Below are positions 7,612-16,943 of a DNA stretch of 64,000 bases, one piece after another (the first letter of the stretch is position 1; each line of letters begins with the position of its first letter). Source of the stretch: Micromonospora pallida (GTDB lineage Bacteria; Actinomycetota; Actinomycetes; Mycobacteriales; Micromonosporaceae); assembly GCF_900090325.1 (NCBI RefSeq), contig NZ_FMHW01000002.1, positions 3,100,001 to 3,164,000 of the forward strand. The letters are read 5' to 3'. The position numbers and the translations under genes were made by a program. The notes under the pieces were generated by a model. The model was not told the origin of the DNA. It did not search any database and saw only the letters and a program-made list of their open reading frames with translations.

Positions 7612-7686
7612 GAACTTCCCGAGGTCACCAACGGCGACGGTATTTCGTAAGAGGAAGGAACCGTCACCTTCGCACCGGGAAGCGCG
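7612..7686 (-). ncRNA. Y-RNA-like RNA 4 (minimal type)
   Basis: A minus-strand RNA of about 75 nt. The terminal stem pairs 7676-7684 with 7613-7621. The core is GGTGCGAAGGTGACGGT, whose last nine bases (7660-7668) pair with ACCGTCGCC (7633-7641). The apical loop of about 18 nt is pyrimidine-rich and unstructured. It is the smallest member of the cluster, essentially just the Ro-binding stem. Its 5' end is 6 nt after a well-spaced promoter, and its 3' end touches the first base of Y-RNA 3. The short-then-tRNA-mimic order repeats the Y2-Y1 arrangement. Confidence 0.75.
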
Positions 7687-7691
7687 GCAAC

Positions 7692-7720
7692 AGCCTACGC
7701 ACGACGATCTTGAGTGGCAA
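7692..7720 (-). promoter_or_regulatory. Promoter for Y-RNA 4/Y-RNA 3 cassette
   Basis: On the minus strand, TTGCCA (-35, 7715-7720) and TAGGCT (-10, 7692-7697) have the ideal 17-nt spacing. The start would fall near 7685, the 5' end deduced for Y-RNA 4 from its stem. It lies about 65 nt below the stop codon of the GH127-type gene, so the RNA unit has its own start. Confidence 0.7.
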
Positions 7721-7784
7721 CACGATTCCGGATCGGGCGACGGGGCCAGCCCGCTCAGGTCGAGGAGGGCCGGCCCAGCCTCCG

Positions 7785-10328
7785 TCACTCGTACCGGTGG
7801 AAGGTCCCGGCGTGCAGGGCGGCGACGTCCCCGGCACTGAGCGCGACCCCGTAGAGCCGGAAGTCGCCGACCGCGCCGTGCAGCCACGGGTGCTTGACGT
7901 TCTGCGAGCGACCCAGGAAGTTCTGCTGCGTGGCGCCGAGCAGCAGCGGGGACATCACCATCTGCTCATTGATCCCCACCTGCTCGCCGTCGAGGTACAG
8001 CCGGGCCACGCCCGGCGCCACCGTGACGGCCACGTGGGTCCACACCCCGGTCGGCAGTGGCCGGTCCGCGTCGACGAAGTCCTCGGTCTCCATACCGCCC
8101 AGCTTCATGGCGAACCGTGCCGTCCCACGACCGGTGCGCGACGTCAGGAACATGTACGTCTGGGCGTTCGACCCGAGGTCGAAGACGCGGGCGGAGTTGG
8201 CGACGGACTCCAGGCGGGTCCACACGGACACGGTCAGTTCGGTCAGGTTGGTGGGCAGTCCTGCGGGAAGGACGACGTGCCCGCCCTGCCCGTCGAGCGC
8301 CACCGCGCCACCGCCGTCCCGACCGACGAACGAGGCCCCGCCCGCGAGCGCCGCGTCGGCCCAACGTCCGGTGGAGTCGACCAGCCCCGCGCTGTCGTCG
8401 AACGCGTAGCGGGCCACCAGCTTGGGCGCCGGCCGTCCGGGACGCACGGCCCAGTAGACGTTGTAGTGCTCGTGGTGCACGTCCAGGAACGGGCTCAGCC
8501 GCACCCGCCGCCCGTCGGCGAGGACCGTGAAGTCCGCCGTGCCGGCCACGCGCGTCAGCGAGGACGGTTCGATCGTCGGAAGGGTGGCGGGCGGGGTGTC
8601 GCCGTACCGCCCGGCGAGCACCAGCGGACCGTACGTCAGGGCGTGCACCGCCGGATTGTCGGGAGCCGGCCGCCACACCGTGGCCATCGGCAGCGACAGC
8701 TCCACGATGTCGCCGGCCGCCCAGGTGCGGCGGACCGCCACGTACGCGCCCGGTCGACAGACCACCCCGACGGAGCGGCCGTTCACCCGGAGCTTGGCGG
8801 GCTGCCCGGTGCGCTCGACCCATCCCGGGACGCGGACCCGGATCTCGGCGTCGCCGCCCCGGTCCACGGTGAGCCGCACCGTGGGGTCGTACGGGTAATC
8901 GGTCTGCATCCGCAGTCGCAGCCCCTGCTCGCGCCAGTCCAGTTCGGACGGCACGAACAGGTTCACCCAGAGCACGTCGCCACGGGTGAAGTAGACGCTG
9001 TCGGCGAACTTGACCTGCGTCTCCAGCGCGGTGCCGTGGTCGCAGGAGAAGTTGTCGTAGTCGCTGCTGTAGGTCCCCGGGTCGGAGACCAATCCGCCCT
9101 TGCCCTGGCGGCTGGCGGAGTTGGACAGGCCGGTGTAGTACGTGACGAACCCGTGCGCGGAGTCCGGGTCCTGCTCGCCGAGCATCTGGTTGAGCAGCGT
9201 CCACTCGTAGTAGTCCATGTACGCCGCGCGATCCGGGTCGTTGCGGAAGAGCTGCCGGGTGAGCTTGAGCATGTTGTAGCTGTTGCAGTTCTCGCAGGTG
9301 TTCTCGCCCAGTTGGCTCACGATCTGGCCGGGCGGGCCGAAGAACTCGGCGTTGCTGTTCCCGCCGATGACGTACGTGTGGTGCTGCACGACCTGGTCCC
9401 AGAAGTAGGTCGCGATGGTGCGGTAGCGCTCCTCGCCGGTCGCCTCCCACTGCGCCGCGGCACCCACCACCTTGGCGATGTCCGTGTTCGCGTGCCGCCC
9501 GGCGAGGGTGTTCCGGCGCTCGGCGAGCGGCCCGAAGATCTCGTCGTGGTCGAACCGGGCGGCGAGTTCCAGGTGCCGCTCGTCCCGGGTGACGAACCAC
9601 AGGTTCGCCAGCACCTCGTTCATGCCGCCGAACTCCGTGTGCAGGACCTTCTGCAGGGCTTCCCGGGACAGCCGTGACGTCCGGGTGTCCACCCAGTCCA
9701 CCATGCCGAGCAGGACCGTGAGGGCCTGCGCGTTGCCGAGCAGGACGTGCTGGTCCAGCAGCCCGGCCATGATCTTGTGGATCGTGTAGTACGGCGCCCA
9801 CACGTTCTTGCCGGCCTCGATGTCGTCGAACGCCGTCTCAGGGAAGGCGGACAGGTAGCCGGGGGTGGAGCCGGTCTTGGCCGCCGCGACCTGGCACTCC
9901 GCGAGGGCGGCCACCAGTCGCGCGCCCTTCGCCGCCAGCTCTGCGTCGCCGGTGTTGGCGGCGGCCAGGGCGAGGCCGCTGAGCAGATGGCCGGTGGTGT
10001 GCCCGCGCAGTTGTACGTTCGGCGCCTCCCAGCCGCCGCACGGCTGTGCGGTGCTGGGCAGGCCGACGGTGAGTCGGAACGTGTGCAGCAGCCGGTCCAG
10101 GTCGACGACCCGCAGGTACGCGGTGGTCCGCCGCATGTTGGCCAGGAACCTGCTCTCCAGGAGCTGGACCCGGTCGAGGGGCAGGGACGCCAGCGGCGGC
10201 GCCCCGGCACCGGCTGTTCCGGCTGTTGTGGTGGCGTACGCCGGCAGCCCGCCGAGCCCCACCGCCAGGCCGGCGCCGAGGAGACCACCGAGGAGTCCCC
10301 GCCTACCCAGTCTCACGTGGTCGTTCAT
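7785..10328 (-). CDS. Exported GH127/GH146-type beta-L-arabinofuranosidase with LamG domain
   Basis: 847 residues from ATG 10328. A twin-arginine signal (RLGRRGLLGGLLGAGLAVG) suggests Tat export. Residues about 45-620 form the DUF1680 (GH127/GH146) catalytic domain, whose members release beta-L-arabinofuranose using a zinc-held cysteine. ENC is at 346-348 and NFSCDHGTALE at 426-436, where one of the two adjacent cysteines of classical GH127 is serine; this variant is closer to GH146. Residues about 655-840 are a LamG/concanavalin-like carbohydrate-binding module (ARYAFDDSAGLVDSTG, LTVSVWTRLESV). It is the last gene of the arabinose operon, so it likely frees L-arabinose from plant or wall glycans outside the membrane. 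Confidence 0.85.
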   Translation of the reverse strand: MNDHVRLGRRGLLGGLLGAGLAVGLGGLPAYATTTAGTAGAGAPPLASLPLDRVQLLESRFLANMRRTTAYLRVVDLDRLLHTFRLTVGLPSTAQPCGGWEAPNVQLRGHTTGHLLSGLALAAANTGDAELAAKGARLVAALAECQVAAAKTGSTPGYLSAFPETAFDDIEAGKNVWAPYYTIHKIMAGLLDQHVLLGNAQALTVLLGMVDWVDTRTSRLSREALQKVLHTEFGGMNEVLANLWFVTRDERHLELAARFDHDEIFGPLAERRNTLAGRHANTDIAKVVGAAAQWEATGEERYRTIATYFWDQVVQHHTYVIGGNSNAEFFGPPGQIVSQLGENTCENCNSYNMLKLTRQLFRNDPDRAAYMDYYEWTLLNQMLGEQDPDSAHGFVTYYTGLSNSASRQGKGGLVSDPGTYSSDYDNFSCDHGTALETQVKFADSVYFTRGDVLWVNLFVPSELDWREQGLRLRMQTDYPYDPTVRLTVDRGGDAEIRVRVPGWVERTGQPAKLRVNGRSVGVVCRPGAYVAVRRTWAAGDIVELSLPMATVWRPAPDNPAVHALTYGPLVLAGRYGDTPPATLPTIEPSSLTRVAGTADFTVLADGRRVRLSPFLDVHHEHYNVYWAVRPGRPAPKLVARYAFDDSAGLVDSTGRWADAALAGGASFVGRDGGGAVALDGQGGHVVLPAGLPTNLTELTVSVWTRLESVANSARVFDLGSNAQTYMFLTSRTGRGTARFAMKLGGMETEDFVDADRPLPTGVWTHVAVTVAPGVARLYLDGEQVGINEQMVMSPLLLGATQQNFLGRSQNVKHPWLHGAVGDFRLYGVALSAGDVAALHAGTFHRYE

Positions 10329-10421
10329 TGTCGTGTCCCGCTTTCCGTCGCGTACGCCGGATGCCGCAGGACGATGGCCCGAGCAGCCCCGACGTCAGGG
10401 GGTGACTGTGTTCGTCGGTGC

Positions 10422-10463
10422 GGCGGGTTCGGGCAGCGTCGCGCGACGCTGCCCGAACCCGCC
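10422..10463. terminator. 42-nt perfect palindrome, terminator
   Basis: A fully self-complementary 42-nt block (19-bp arms around GCGC) lies 5 bases after the stop codon of the upstream glycoside hydrolase gene. It may end most transcripts before the GH127-type gene, or lower that gene's expression relative to the operon. Confidence 0.7.
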
Positions 10464-10468
10464 CTGGG

Positions 10469-12955
10469 TCAGAGCCGTACCTGGGTCGTGCCCGCCGGCA
10501 CCTGAACGGTGCGGGGCTTTCCACCGCCCTCGGGGAAGACCTTGACGGTGGCCTCGCCGTCCGACTTGACAGTGAAGGTCGCCGTGCCGTCCGCGACCAC
10601 GAAGTCCCGGACGACGACCCGCGCCCCCTGCGCCATGAACAGCGGGCGGCCGTCCTGGTGGACCACCGTCGACTTGGGGCCGGCCACCACCTTGTAGCGG
10701 TGCCCGTGCAGCGGCACCTCGTTGACCGAGTTGGTGCCCGGCAGGCCCAACGTCCCGAAGCGCATGCCCCGGGGGTCACCCCACGGCTCGTCGGCGATCA
10801 GCTCCTGGGTGCCCATCAGCGGCATCAGGTTCGACCAGCTGTAGGTACGCCACGCGGTGTCGGTGGCCGCGCCGTTGACCACCTGGCCGGGCTCGGCGTC
10901 CCAGTACTCGGGGAACCAGCCCATCTCCTCCCAGGTGGACAACCACAGGTCACTGCTCTTGGTGGCCAGCTCCGCGGCCGGCTTGTCGAAGCCGTACCGC
11001 TTCAGGCCGTCGTAGACCGTGGCGTTCATCGGCGGCCACACGGCCCCCTTCCACTCCTCGCACGCGTCCTCGTCGTTGTAGCGCTGGAAGTAGCGGTACG
11101 GCGGGGCGACCTCGTGGGTCCGCCCGGCGGAGCAGAACGCCGGGTCGTTGCGCGCCACGCTCGGGATGGCGTACTCGCCCCAGAACTCGTCTGGGTTGAG
11201 CAGGTGGTCACGGACCAGGATCTCGGCCCGGTCCGGGGCGGCCAGCCCACCGAACAGCGGGTAGAAGACCGTCGGCGTGGTGGTCGGCTCCCAGGTGCCG
11301 TCCAGATACCGGTTGAGGTACAGGCCACGCTCGGCGTTCCACAGCCGGTCGTTCATGCGCTGCTCGAGCTTCGCGTGCAGTTGCGCGAACCGGGTCCGGT
11401 CGGCGTCCTTCCCGAGTACCTCGGCCATCTGCGAGAGGTTCTCGGCGAAGAGCCCGTAGTACGAGTTGAGCGCGACGTCGGTCAGGTTGGTGTTGTCCCG
11501 GTTGTCGCTGCCGTTCGTCGGCACCTGGATGGCGTTGTAGTACTGCGGACTGTCGTCGAGGCCGAGGTGGTTGCCGCGACCGCCGAGACGCTCGCCCGCC
11601 CAGGGGGTCTCGAGCAGGCCGTCACCGTCGGTGTCAAACTCCCGCATCCGGTCGATGTAGGGCACCATCAGCGGATAGACCAGGTCGAGGATGCTGCGGT
11701 CGCCGGTGCGGACGTAGGCCCGCCAGGCGAGGTAGGCGTGCATCGGGCCGGCGTGGAGCTGGTCGTACCGGGCGCCGCCCTGGTCGTAGAAGTCCCGGAT
11801 GTGGTCCAGCGCGAGCGCCGGGTCGAGGCTCAGGGCGGTGATCCCGTCCCAGGCCGAGTCCCAGCCCTTGAAGATGTCGTCGCCACCGCCGCCGAGGCCC
11901 CACATCACGAAGCTGCGGTTGAACTTCTCGTCGTAGTTGGCGTTGAGCGCCATGGCGTCACGCATGTACGTCGACGTCTGACCAACCGAGCCGTCACCGT
12001 CCACGCTGCCGTCGTTCACCCGGCTGCGGGCCTGCGTCAGGATGGCGAGCGCCTCGGCCTGCGAGCGCGACGAGGCGGCGAGCGTCGCGTCGCCCATGCG
12101 GGCGGTGAAGGTGACCGTTTCGTCGCGGTCGAGCTCCCAGCGCATGGCCGCGGCGCCGTCCCCGGCCGCGCCGTTCTTGCCCACCATCGCGTCGAGCATG
12201 GCCTTCAGCGAGGCGTACGACGCGCTGCTGTCGGCCGGCACGCTGGTGTCGACGCGCAGGTGCGCCTGCCGGTCGGGGTCGGTGAGCCCGGTGGTGGTGC
12301 CCGTCATGGCCCGGTCGCCCGCGACCACGTAGCGGCTGGGCTCCAGCCAGGGCGCGCTCGCGTCGAGGAAGACGGTGGTGTCGTCGTCGAGCGCGGTCAC
12401 GGATCCGACGAGTTCGGTCGGGCTGACCCGGGCGAAGCGGATGACGATGTTGCGGCGGTTCCGCTGGTTCCGCTCGTACTGGGCCTTGAGGGTCGGCAAC
12501 TGGGTCCGGGCCGCCGCGACGTCCTCGGCGGACCAGCTCTCCGGGTGGTCGAGGGTCGCCTGCAGGCCGCCGATCTTCTCGGCGGTGAGGACCCGGTCGT
12601 CGGTGCTCAGTTCGATCTCGTAGTAGGAGCCGTCGGTGGCGATCGGGCCGATGCGCCGGATGTTCGGCACCATGTTCTCGTGGACGATCTTGTTGTCCTT
12701 GGTCAGCAGGTCGACCGAGACCGAGAACCGGGTCTCCCCCTCGCCGACGAGGAGCGCGCCGTTGAACTCCTGCTCCTTGAAGCCGGGCATGACGAACGGC
12801 CTGGACAGTGGCGCCAGGTCGACCTGCGGCTCCCGGCCGGCGGTGGGCTCTCCCTGGGCCGGCTGGGCGGCCAGGGTCGAGGTGAGGGTCGCGGCGAGCG
12901 CTGCGGCGAGTAATTTGCGCCGTCGGGTGACGGACCAGCGGTGGGGGTGTGGCAT
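10469..12955 (-). CDS. Exported (alpha/alpha)6-barrel glycoside hydrolase, MGH1/trehalase-like
   Basis: 828 residues from ATG 12955. A Sec signal peptide (WSVTRRRKLLAAALAATLTSTLAA) ends near AQPAQG. The N-terminal 300 residues are beta-rich. Residues about 350-740 form a six-hairpin helical barrel of the MGH1/GH63/trehalase clan: HIRDFYDQGGARYDQLHAGP, HAYLAWRAYVRTGDRSIL, EFDTDGDGLLETPWAGE, NAIQVPTNG and an acidic CEEWKGAVWPPMN segment. The tail is a small beta-sandwich. The exact specificity cannot be read from sequence. Its place directly after araA and before a beta-L-arabinofuranosidase points to an arabinose-containing oligosaccharide. Confidence 0.75.
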   Translation of the reverse strand: MPHPHRWSVTRRRKLLAAALAATLTSTLAAQPAQGEPTAGREPQVDLAPLSRPFVMPGFKEQEFNGALLVGEGETRFSVSVDLLTKDNKIVHENMVPNIRRIGPIATDGSYYEIELSTDDRVLTAEKIGGLQATLDHPESWSAEDVAAARTQLPTLKAQYERNQRNRRNIVIRFARVSPTELVGSVTALDDDTTVFLDASAPWLEPSRYVVAGDRAMTGTTTGLTDPDRQAHLRVDTSVPADSSASYASLKAMLDAMVGKNGAAGDGAAAMRWELDRDETVTFTARMGDATLAASSRSQAEALAILTQARSRVNDGSVDGDGSVGQTSTYMRDAMALNANYDEKFNRSFVMWGLGGGGDDIFKGWDSAWDGITALSLDPALALDHIRDFYDQGGARYDQLHAGPMHAYLAWRAYVRTGDRSILDLVYPLMVPYIDRMREFDTDGDGLLETPWAGERLGGRGNHLGLDDSPQYYNAIQVPTNGSDNRDNTNLTDVALNSYYGLFAENLSQMAEVLGKDADRTRFAQLHAKLEQRMNDRLWNAERGLYLNRYLDGTWEPTTTPTVFYPLFGGLAAPDRAEILVRDHLLNPDEFWGEYAIPSVARNDPAFCSAGRTHEVAPPYRYFQRYNDEDACEEWKGAVWPPMNATVYDGLKRYGFDKPAAELATKSSDLWLSTWEEMGWFPEYWDAEPGQVVNGAATDTAWRTYSWSNLMPLMGTQELIADEPWGDPRGMRFGTLGLPGTNSVNEVPLHGHRYKVVAGPKSTVVHQDGRPLFMAQGARVVVRDFVVADGTATFTVKSDGEATVKVFPEGGGKPRTVQVPAGTTQVRL

Positions 12956-13045
12956 GGGTGCTCCTTCCGAGGTGGGGGCGTTCGGGCAGGGCTGATCGCC
13001 CGTCGAACCGGTGCGGTTCGACGGTGGTCGGGGGCTACGGTGCGG

Positions 13046-14557
13046 TTACAGGCGCGCGGCGAGGCGGTGGTAGGCGGCGCTCCAGCGGAGTTCCCGCTGG
13101 AGCGTCTCCGGCGTGGCGTCCGCGCCGATGACGACGAGTTCGGTCTGCAGCATCTCGGCCAGCTCGCGGAACTCCTGCGTGCCGACCGCCTTCGAGAGCA
13201 CGGTGTGGTGCGGGCCGCCGGCCAGCAGCCAGCACTCGGCGGAGGTCGACAGGGTGGGTCGCGGCTCCCACACGGCGCACGCGACCGGGAGCCGGGGCAG
13301 CGCCTCGTCGGGCTCGACGACGTCGACCTCGTTGAGGGTCAGGCGGAAGCGGTCGCCCAGGTCGCTGATGCCCACCACCACGGCCGGGCCGGGGGCGGCG
13401 GTGAAGCGCAGGCGCACCGGGTCCTCCCGGTTGCCGATGCCGAGGGGGTGGATCTCGAGGGTGGGCCTGCGCCCGGCGATGCTGGGGCAGACCTCGAGCA
13501 TGTGGGCGCCGAGGCTCTTCTCCTGTCCGGGCACCAGGTGGTAGGTGTAGTCCTCCATGAAGCTGGTGCCGCCGGGACGGCCGGCTTCCATGGCCTTGGT
13601 GGTACGGAGCAGCACCGAGGTCTTCCAGTCGCCCTCGCCGCCGAAGCCGTAACCGTCGGCCATCAGCCGCTGCACGGCGAGGCCGGGCAGTTGGCGCAGG
13701 CCGCCGAGGTCCTCGAAGTTGGTGGTGAACGCCCGGAAGCCGCCGTCGGAGAGGAAGGTCCGCAGGCCCGCCTCGATCCGGGCGCCGTAGCGCAGGGAAT
13801 CGTGGCGGTCCCCGCCCGGGCGTAGCTCGGCCGCCACGTCGTAGCTGTCGAGGTACTCGGCCACCAGGTCGTCGACCACCGCGTCGGCGGTCTGGTCGAC
13901 GACCTCCACCAGCTCGCTCACCCCGTACGTGTTGACGGAGACCCCGAACCGCAGCTGCGCCTCGATCTTGTCGCCTTCGGTGACGGCCACGTCGCGCATG
14001 TTGTCGCCGAACCTGGCCAGGCGCAGCGTCCGCAGCTCGTGCGCGCCGAGGGCGGCGCGGGCCCAGGCGGCGACCCGGTCCACGACGACGGGATTGCTGA
14101 CGTGGCCGGCGACGACCTTGCGGGCCACACCGAGTCGGGCGGTGACGTAGCCGAACTCGCGGTCGCCATGCGCGGCCTGGTTGAGGTTCATGAAGTCCAT
14201 GTCGATGGTGGACCAGGGCAGTTCCGCGCCGGCCTGGGTGTGCAGGTGCAGCATCGGCTTGCGCAGCGCGTCCATGCCGGCGATCCACATCTTCGCCGGG
14301 GAGAACGTGTGCATCCAGGTGATCACGCCGATGCACTGCTGGGCCGCGTTGGCCTCGAGTACCCGGGCGTGGATGGCGGCCGAGTCGGTGAGGACCGGCT
14401 GCCAGACCACCTTGGCGGGCAGCGCGCCGCTGGCGTCGAGTTGCTTGGCGATGGCCTGCGACTGCTCGGCCACCTGGCGCAGGGTCTCCTCGCCGTACAG
14501 GTGCTGGCTGCCGGTCAGGAACCACAGCTCGGGGGCGTGGGAAGGGTCAGCGGGCAT
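13046..14557 (-). CDS. araA: L-arabinose isomerase AraA
   Basis: 503 residues from ATG 14557 (GAGGAGA about 7 nt upstream), the usual length. It converts L-arabinose to L-ribulose in the cytosol. Family hallmarks seen: [23 protein letters not shown] at the N-terminus, [46 protein letters not shown], a [12 protein letters not shown] block and [10 protein letters not shown]. The four Mn-binding residues of the family (Glu, Glu, His, His) fall within the last blocks and the region after VCPSI. It is the last of the araB-araD-araA core, 29 nt beyond araD, and is followed by the two exported hydrolases. Confidence 0.96.
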   Translation of the reverse strand: MPADPSHAPELWFLTGSQHLYGEETLRQVAEQSQAIAKQLDASGALPAKVVWQPVLTDSAAIHARVLEANAAQQCIGVITWMHTFSPAKMWIAGMDALRKPMLHLHTQAGAELPWSTIDMDFMNLNQAAHGDREFGYVTARLGVARKVVAGHVSNPVVVDRVAAWARAALGAHELRTLRLARFGDNMRDVAVTEGDKIEAQLRFGVSVNTYGVSELVEVVDQTADAVVDDLVAEYLDSYDVAAELRPGGDRHDSLRYGARIEAGLRTFLSDGGFRAFTTNFEDLGGLRQLPGLAVQRLMADGYGFGGEGDWKTSVLLRTTKAMEAGRPGGTSFMEDYTYHLVPGQEKSLGAHMLEVCPSIAGRRPTLEIHPLGIGNREDPVRLRFTAAPGPAVVVGISDLGDRFRLTLNEVDVVEPDEALPRLPVACAVWEPRPTLSTSAECWLLAGGPHHTVLSKAVGTQEFRELAEMLQTELVVIGADATPETLQRELRWSAAYHRLAARL

Positions 14558-14586
14558 GGGTGGATCTCCTCGTGTGGCCGGGCGGG

Positions 14587-15264
14587 TCAGCGCTGCCCGT
14601 AGACGTTCTGGTAGCGGTCGTAGAGGGAGTCGACGTCGCGCTCGTCGATGGGCAGCGGATGACCGAGCTGGCGGGCGATGTGGACGGTGCGGGCAACGTC
14701 CTCGCACATGACGGCGGCCTTGACGGCGGCCCGGGCCGTCGGTCCGACGCTGAAGACGCCGTGGTTGCGCATGAGCACCGCGGGCGAACGGCTCTGCGAG
14801 AGAGCCTGGACGATCCCGCGCCCGATGGAGTCGTCGCCGATGAGCGCGAACGGCCCGACGGGGATGTCGCCGCCGAACTCGTCGGCCATCATCGTCAGCA
14901 CGCAGGGGATCGCCTCACCCCGGGACGCCCAGGCCGTGGCATAGGTCGAATGGGTGTGCACCACGCCGCCCACGTGCGGCAGGTGGCGGTAGACGTACGC
15001 CTGGGCATCGGTGTCGGACGACGGCGCGTGGGCGCCGTCGACGACCCGGCCGTGCAGGTCGCAGACCACCATGTTGTCCGGCGTGAGCTGGTCGTACGCC
15101 ACACCGCTGGGCTTGATCACCAGGAGGTCGCGGTCGGGCACCCGCGCCGACACGTTGCCGGCGGTCCACACCACGAGTTCGTAGCGGATCAGCTCGGCGT
15201 GCAGCCGGCAGACCTCCTCGCGCAGGCGTCGGATCGTCGCGTCCACGTCGGTCAGGACGGTCAC
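14587..15264 (-). CDS. araD: L-ribulose-5-phosphate 4-epimerase AraD
   Basis: 225 residues from GTG 15264, with GGAG 8 nt upstream; araB ends 2 nt before. It epimerises L-ribulose-5-phosphate to D-xylulose-5-phosphate for the pentose phosphate pathway. Class II aldolase/AraD signatures: [30 protein letters not shown], the zinc-binding [14 protein letters not shown] block, a third histidine in [14 protein letters not shown], and the C-terminal [14 protein letters not shown]. Close packing with araB indicates a polycistronic message and probable translational coupling. Confidence 0.95.
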   Translation of the reverse strand: MTVLTDVDATIRRLREEVCRLHAELIRYELVVWTAGNVSARVPDRDLLVIKPSGVAYDQLTPDNMVVCDLHGRVVDGAHAPSSDTDAQAYVYRHLPHVGGVVHTHSTYATAWASRGEAIPCVLTMMADEFGGDIPVGPFALIGDDSIGRGIVQALSQSRSPAVLMRNHGVFSVGPTARAAVKAAVMCEDVARTVHIARQLGHPLPIDERDVDSLYDRYQNVYGQR

Positions 15265-15266
15265 GG

Positions 15267-16943
15267 TCAGTTCTCCTTCCGGCCGGCGGCGGCCATCGCG
15301 GAACGGCGGATCTCCTTGAGCCGCTTCATCACCGGGTTCGTGCCCCGGCCGAAGTAGTCGTGCAGCGTCAGGTACTCGGCGAACAGTTCGTCGTAGGCTG
15401 CGGCCCGCTCCTCGTCGGGCAGGTAGGCGGCCCGGGCGACCCGGCCCATGGCCTTCGCCGCGGTGGTGATGTCGGGGTACGCGCCGGCGGCTACGGCGGC
15501 GTGGATCGCCGCGCCGAGCGCCGGCCCCTGCTCGGAGGCGAGCACCGACAGCGGCATCCGGGTCACGTCGGCGTAGATCTGCATGAGCAGGCGGTTCCTG
15601 GTCAGACCGCCGGCGACGATGACCTCGGAGACCGGCACGCCGCTGTCCCGGAACGTCTCGAGGATGACCCGGGTGCCGAAGGCCGTGGCCTCGAGCAACG
15701 CGCGGTAGGTGTCCTCCGGGCGGGTCGCCAGCGTCTGCCCCACGACGACGCCGGACAGCTCGTGGTCGACGAGGACCGACCGGTTGCCGCTGTGCCAGTC
15801 GAGCGCGACGAGCCCGTGCTCCCCCACCGCCTGGCCGGCGGCCCGCTCGGTGAGCAGCTCGTGTACCGAGATGCCGCGCTCGGTCGCCTCGGCCTCGTAC
15901 GCCGCGGGCACGCCGGTGCGGGTGAACCAGCCGAAGATGTCCCCCACCCCGGACTGACCGGCCTCGTAGCCCCAGAGCCCCGGGACGATCCCGCCGTCCA
16001 CCACGCCGCACATGCCCGGCACCTCGCGCAGCACCGTGCTCGACATGACGTGACAGGTGGAGGTGCCCATGATCGCCACCAGCTGACCGGGTTCGGTGGC
16101 CTGGGCGGCGGGCGCGGTGACGTGGGCGTCGATGTTGCCGACGGCCACCGCGATGCCTTCGGGCAGTCCGGTCCAGGCGGCCGCCTGCGCGGTGAGCCGG
16201 CCGGCGACCTCGCCGAGCTGGCCGATGGGGTGCTCCAGCTTGTCGACGACGAAGCGGGCGAAGCCGGGGGCGAGCGCGGCGAGGAACTCCGGCGACGGGT
16301 ACCTCCCGTCCTGGCGGATGCCCTTGTACCCGGCCGTGCAGGCGTTACGGACGTAGCTGCCGCAGAGTTGCCAGACGATCCAGTCCGCAGCCTCCACCCA
16401 GCGTTCGGTCGCGGCGTAGACCTCGGGGTCCTCCTCGAGGACCTGGAGCGCCTTGGCGAACTCCCACTCGGAGGAGATGAGCCCGCCGTAGCGTGGCAGC
16501 CAGGCCTCCCCGCGCCGGCGGGCCAGCTCGTTGATCCGGTCGGCCTGTCCCTGGGCGGCGTGGTGCCGCCACAGCTTGACGTAGGCGTGCGGCCGGTCCG
16601 CGTACGCGGGCAGTTCGCACAGCGGGGTGCCGTCGGCCGTGGTCGGCAGCACCGTGCAGGCCGTGAAGTCGGTGGCGATGCCGACGACGGCGGCCGGGTC
16701 CACCGCCGCCGCCCGTACCGCCTGCGGCACCGCCACCCGCAGGACCTCGCGGTAGTCCTGGGGCACCTGCAACGCCCACTCCGGGGGCAGCGCCACGCCG
16801 GCGGGAAGGGCGTCGGTGACCACGGCGTGGGGATACTCGTACACGGCCGACCCCAGTTCGGCGCCGTCGGAGACCCGGACCACCAGGGCCCGTCCCGACA
16901 GTGTGCCGAAGTCGACCCCCACCACGTACCTGTCGTTGCTCAT
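15267..16943 (-). CDS. araB: Ribulokinase AraB
   Basis: 558 residues from ATG 16943, overlapping the stop of the LacI-family gene by one base (TGATG). It phosphorylates L-ribulose. FGGY-kinase features: VVGVDFGTLSGRALVV at the N-terminus, GIATDFTACTVLP, the conserved MGTSTCHVM region, WHSGNRSVLVD, GGLTRNRLLMQIYADV and GPALGAAIHAAVAAG near the C-terminus. The length fits AraB rather than xylulokinase, and the araA/araD neighbours confirm the assignment. Confidence 0.95.
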   Translation of the reverse strand: MSNDRYVVGVDFGTLSGRALVVRVSDGAELGSAVYEYPHAVVTDALPAGVALPPEWALQVPQDYREVLRVAVPQAVRAAAVDPAAVVGIATDFTACTVLPTTADGTPLCELPAYADRPHAYVKLWRHHAAQGQADRINELARRRGEAWLPRYGGLISSEWEFAKALQVLEEDPEVYAATERWVEAADWIVWQLCGSYVRNACTAGYKGIRQDGRYPSPEFLAALAPGFARFVVDKLEHPIGQLGEVAGRLTAQAAAWTGLPEGIAVAVGNIDAHVTAPAAQATEPGQLVAIMGTSTCHVMSSTVLREVPGMCGVVDGGIVPGLWGYEAGQSGVGDIFGWFTRTGVPAAYEAEATERGISVHELLTERAAGQAVGEHGLVALDWHSGNRSVLVDHELSGVVVGQTLATRPEDTYRALLEATAFGTRVILETFRDSGVPVSEVIVAGGLTRNRLLMQIYADVTRMPLSVLASEQGPALGAAIHAAVAAGAYPDITTAAKAMGRVARAAYLPDEERAAAYDELFAEYLTLHDYFGRGTNPVMKRLKEIRRSAMAAAGRKEN

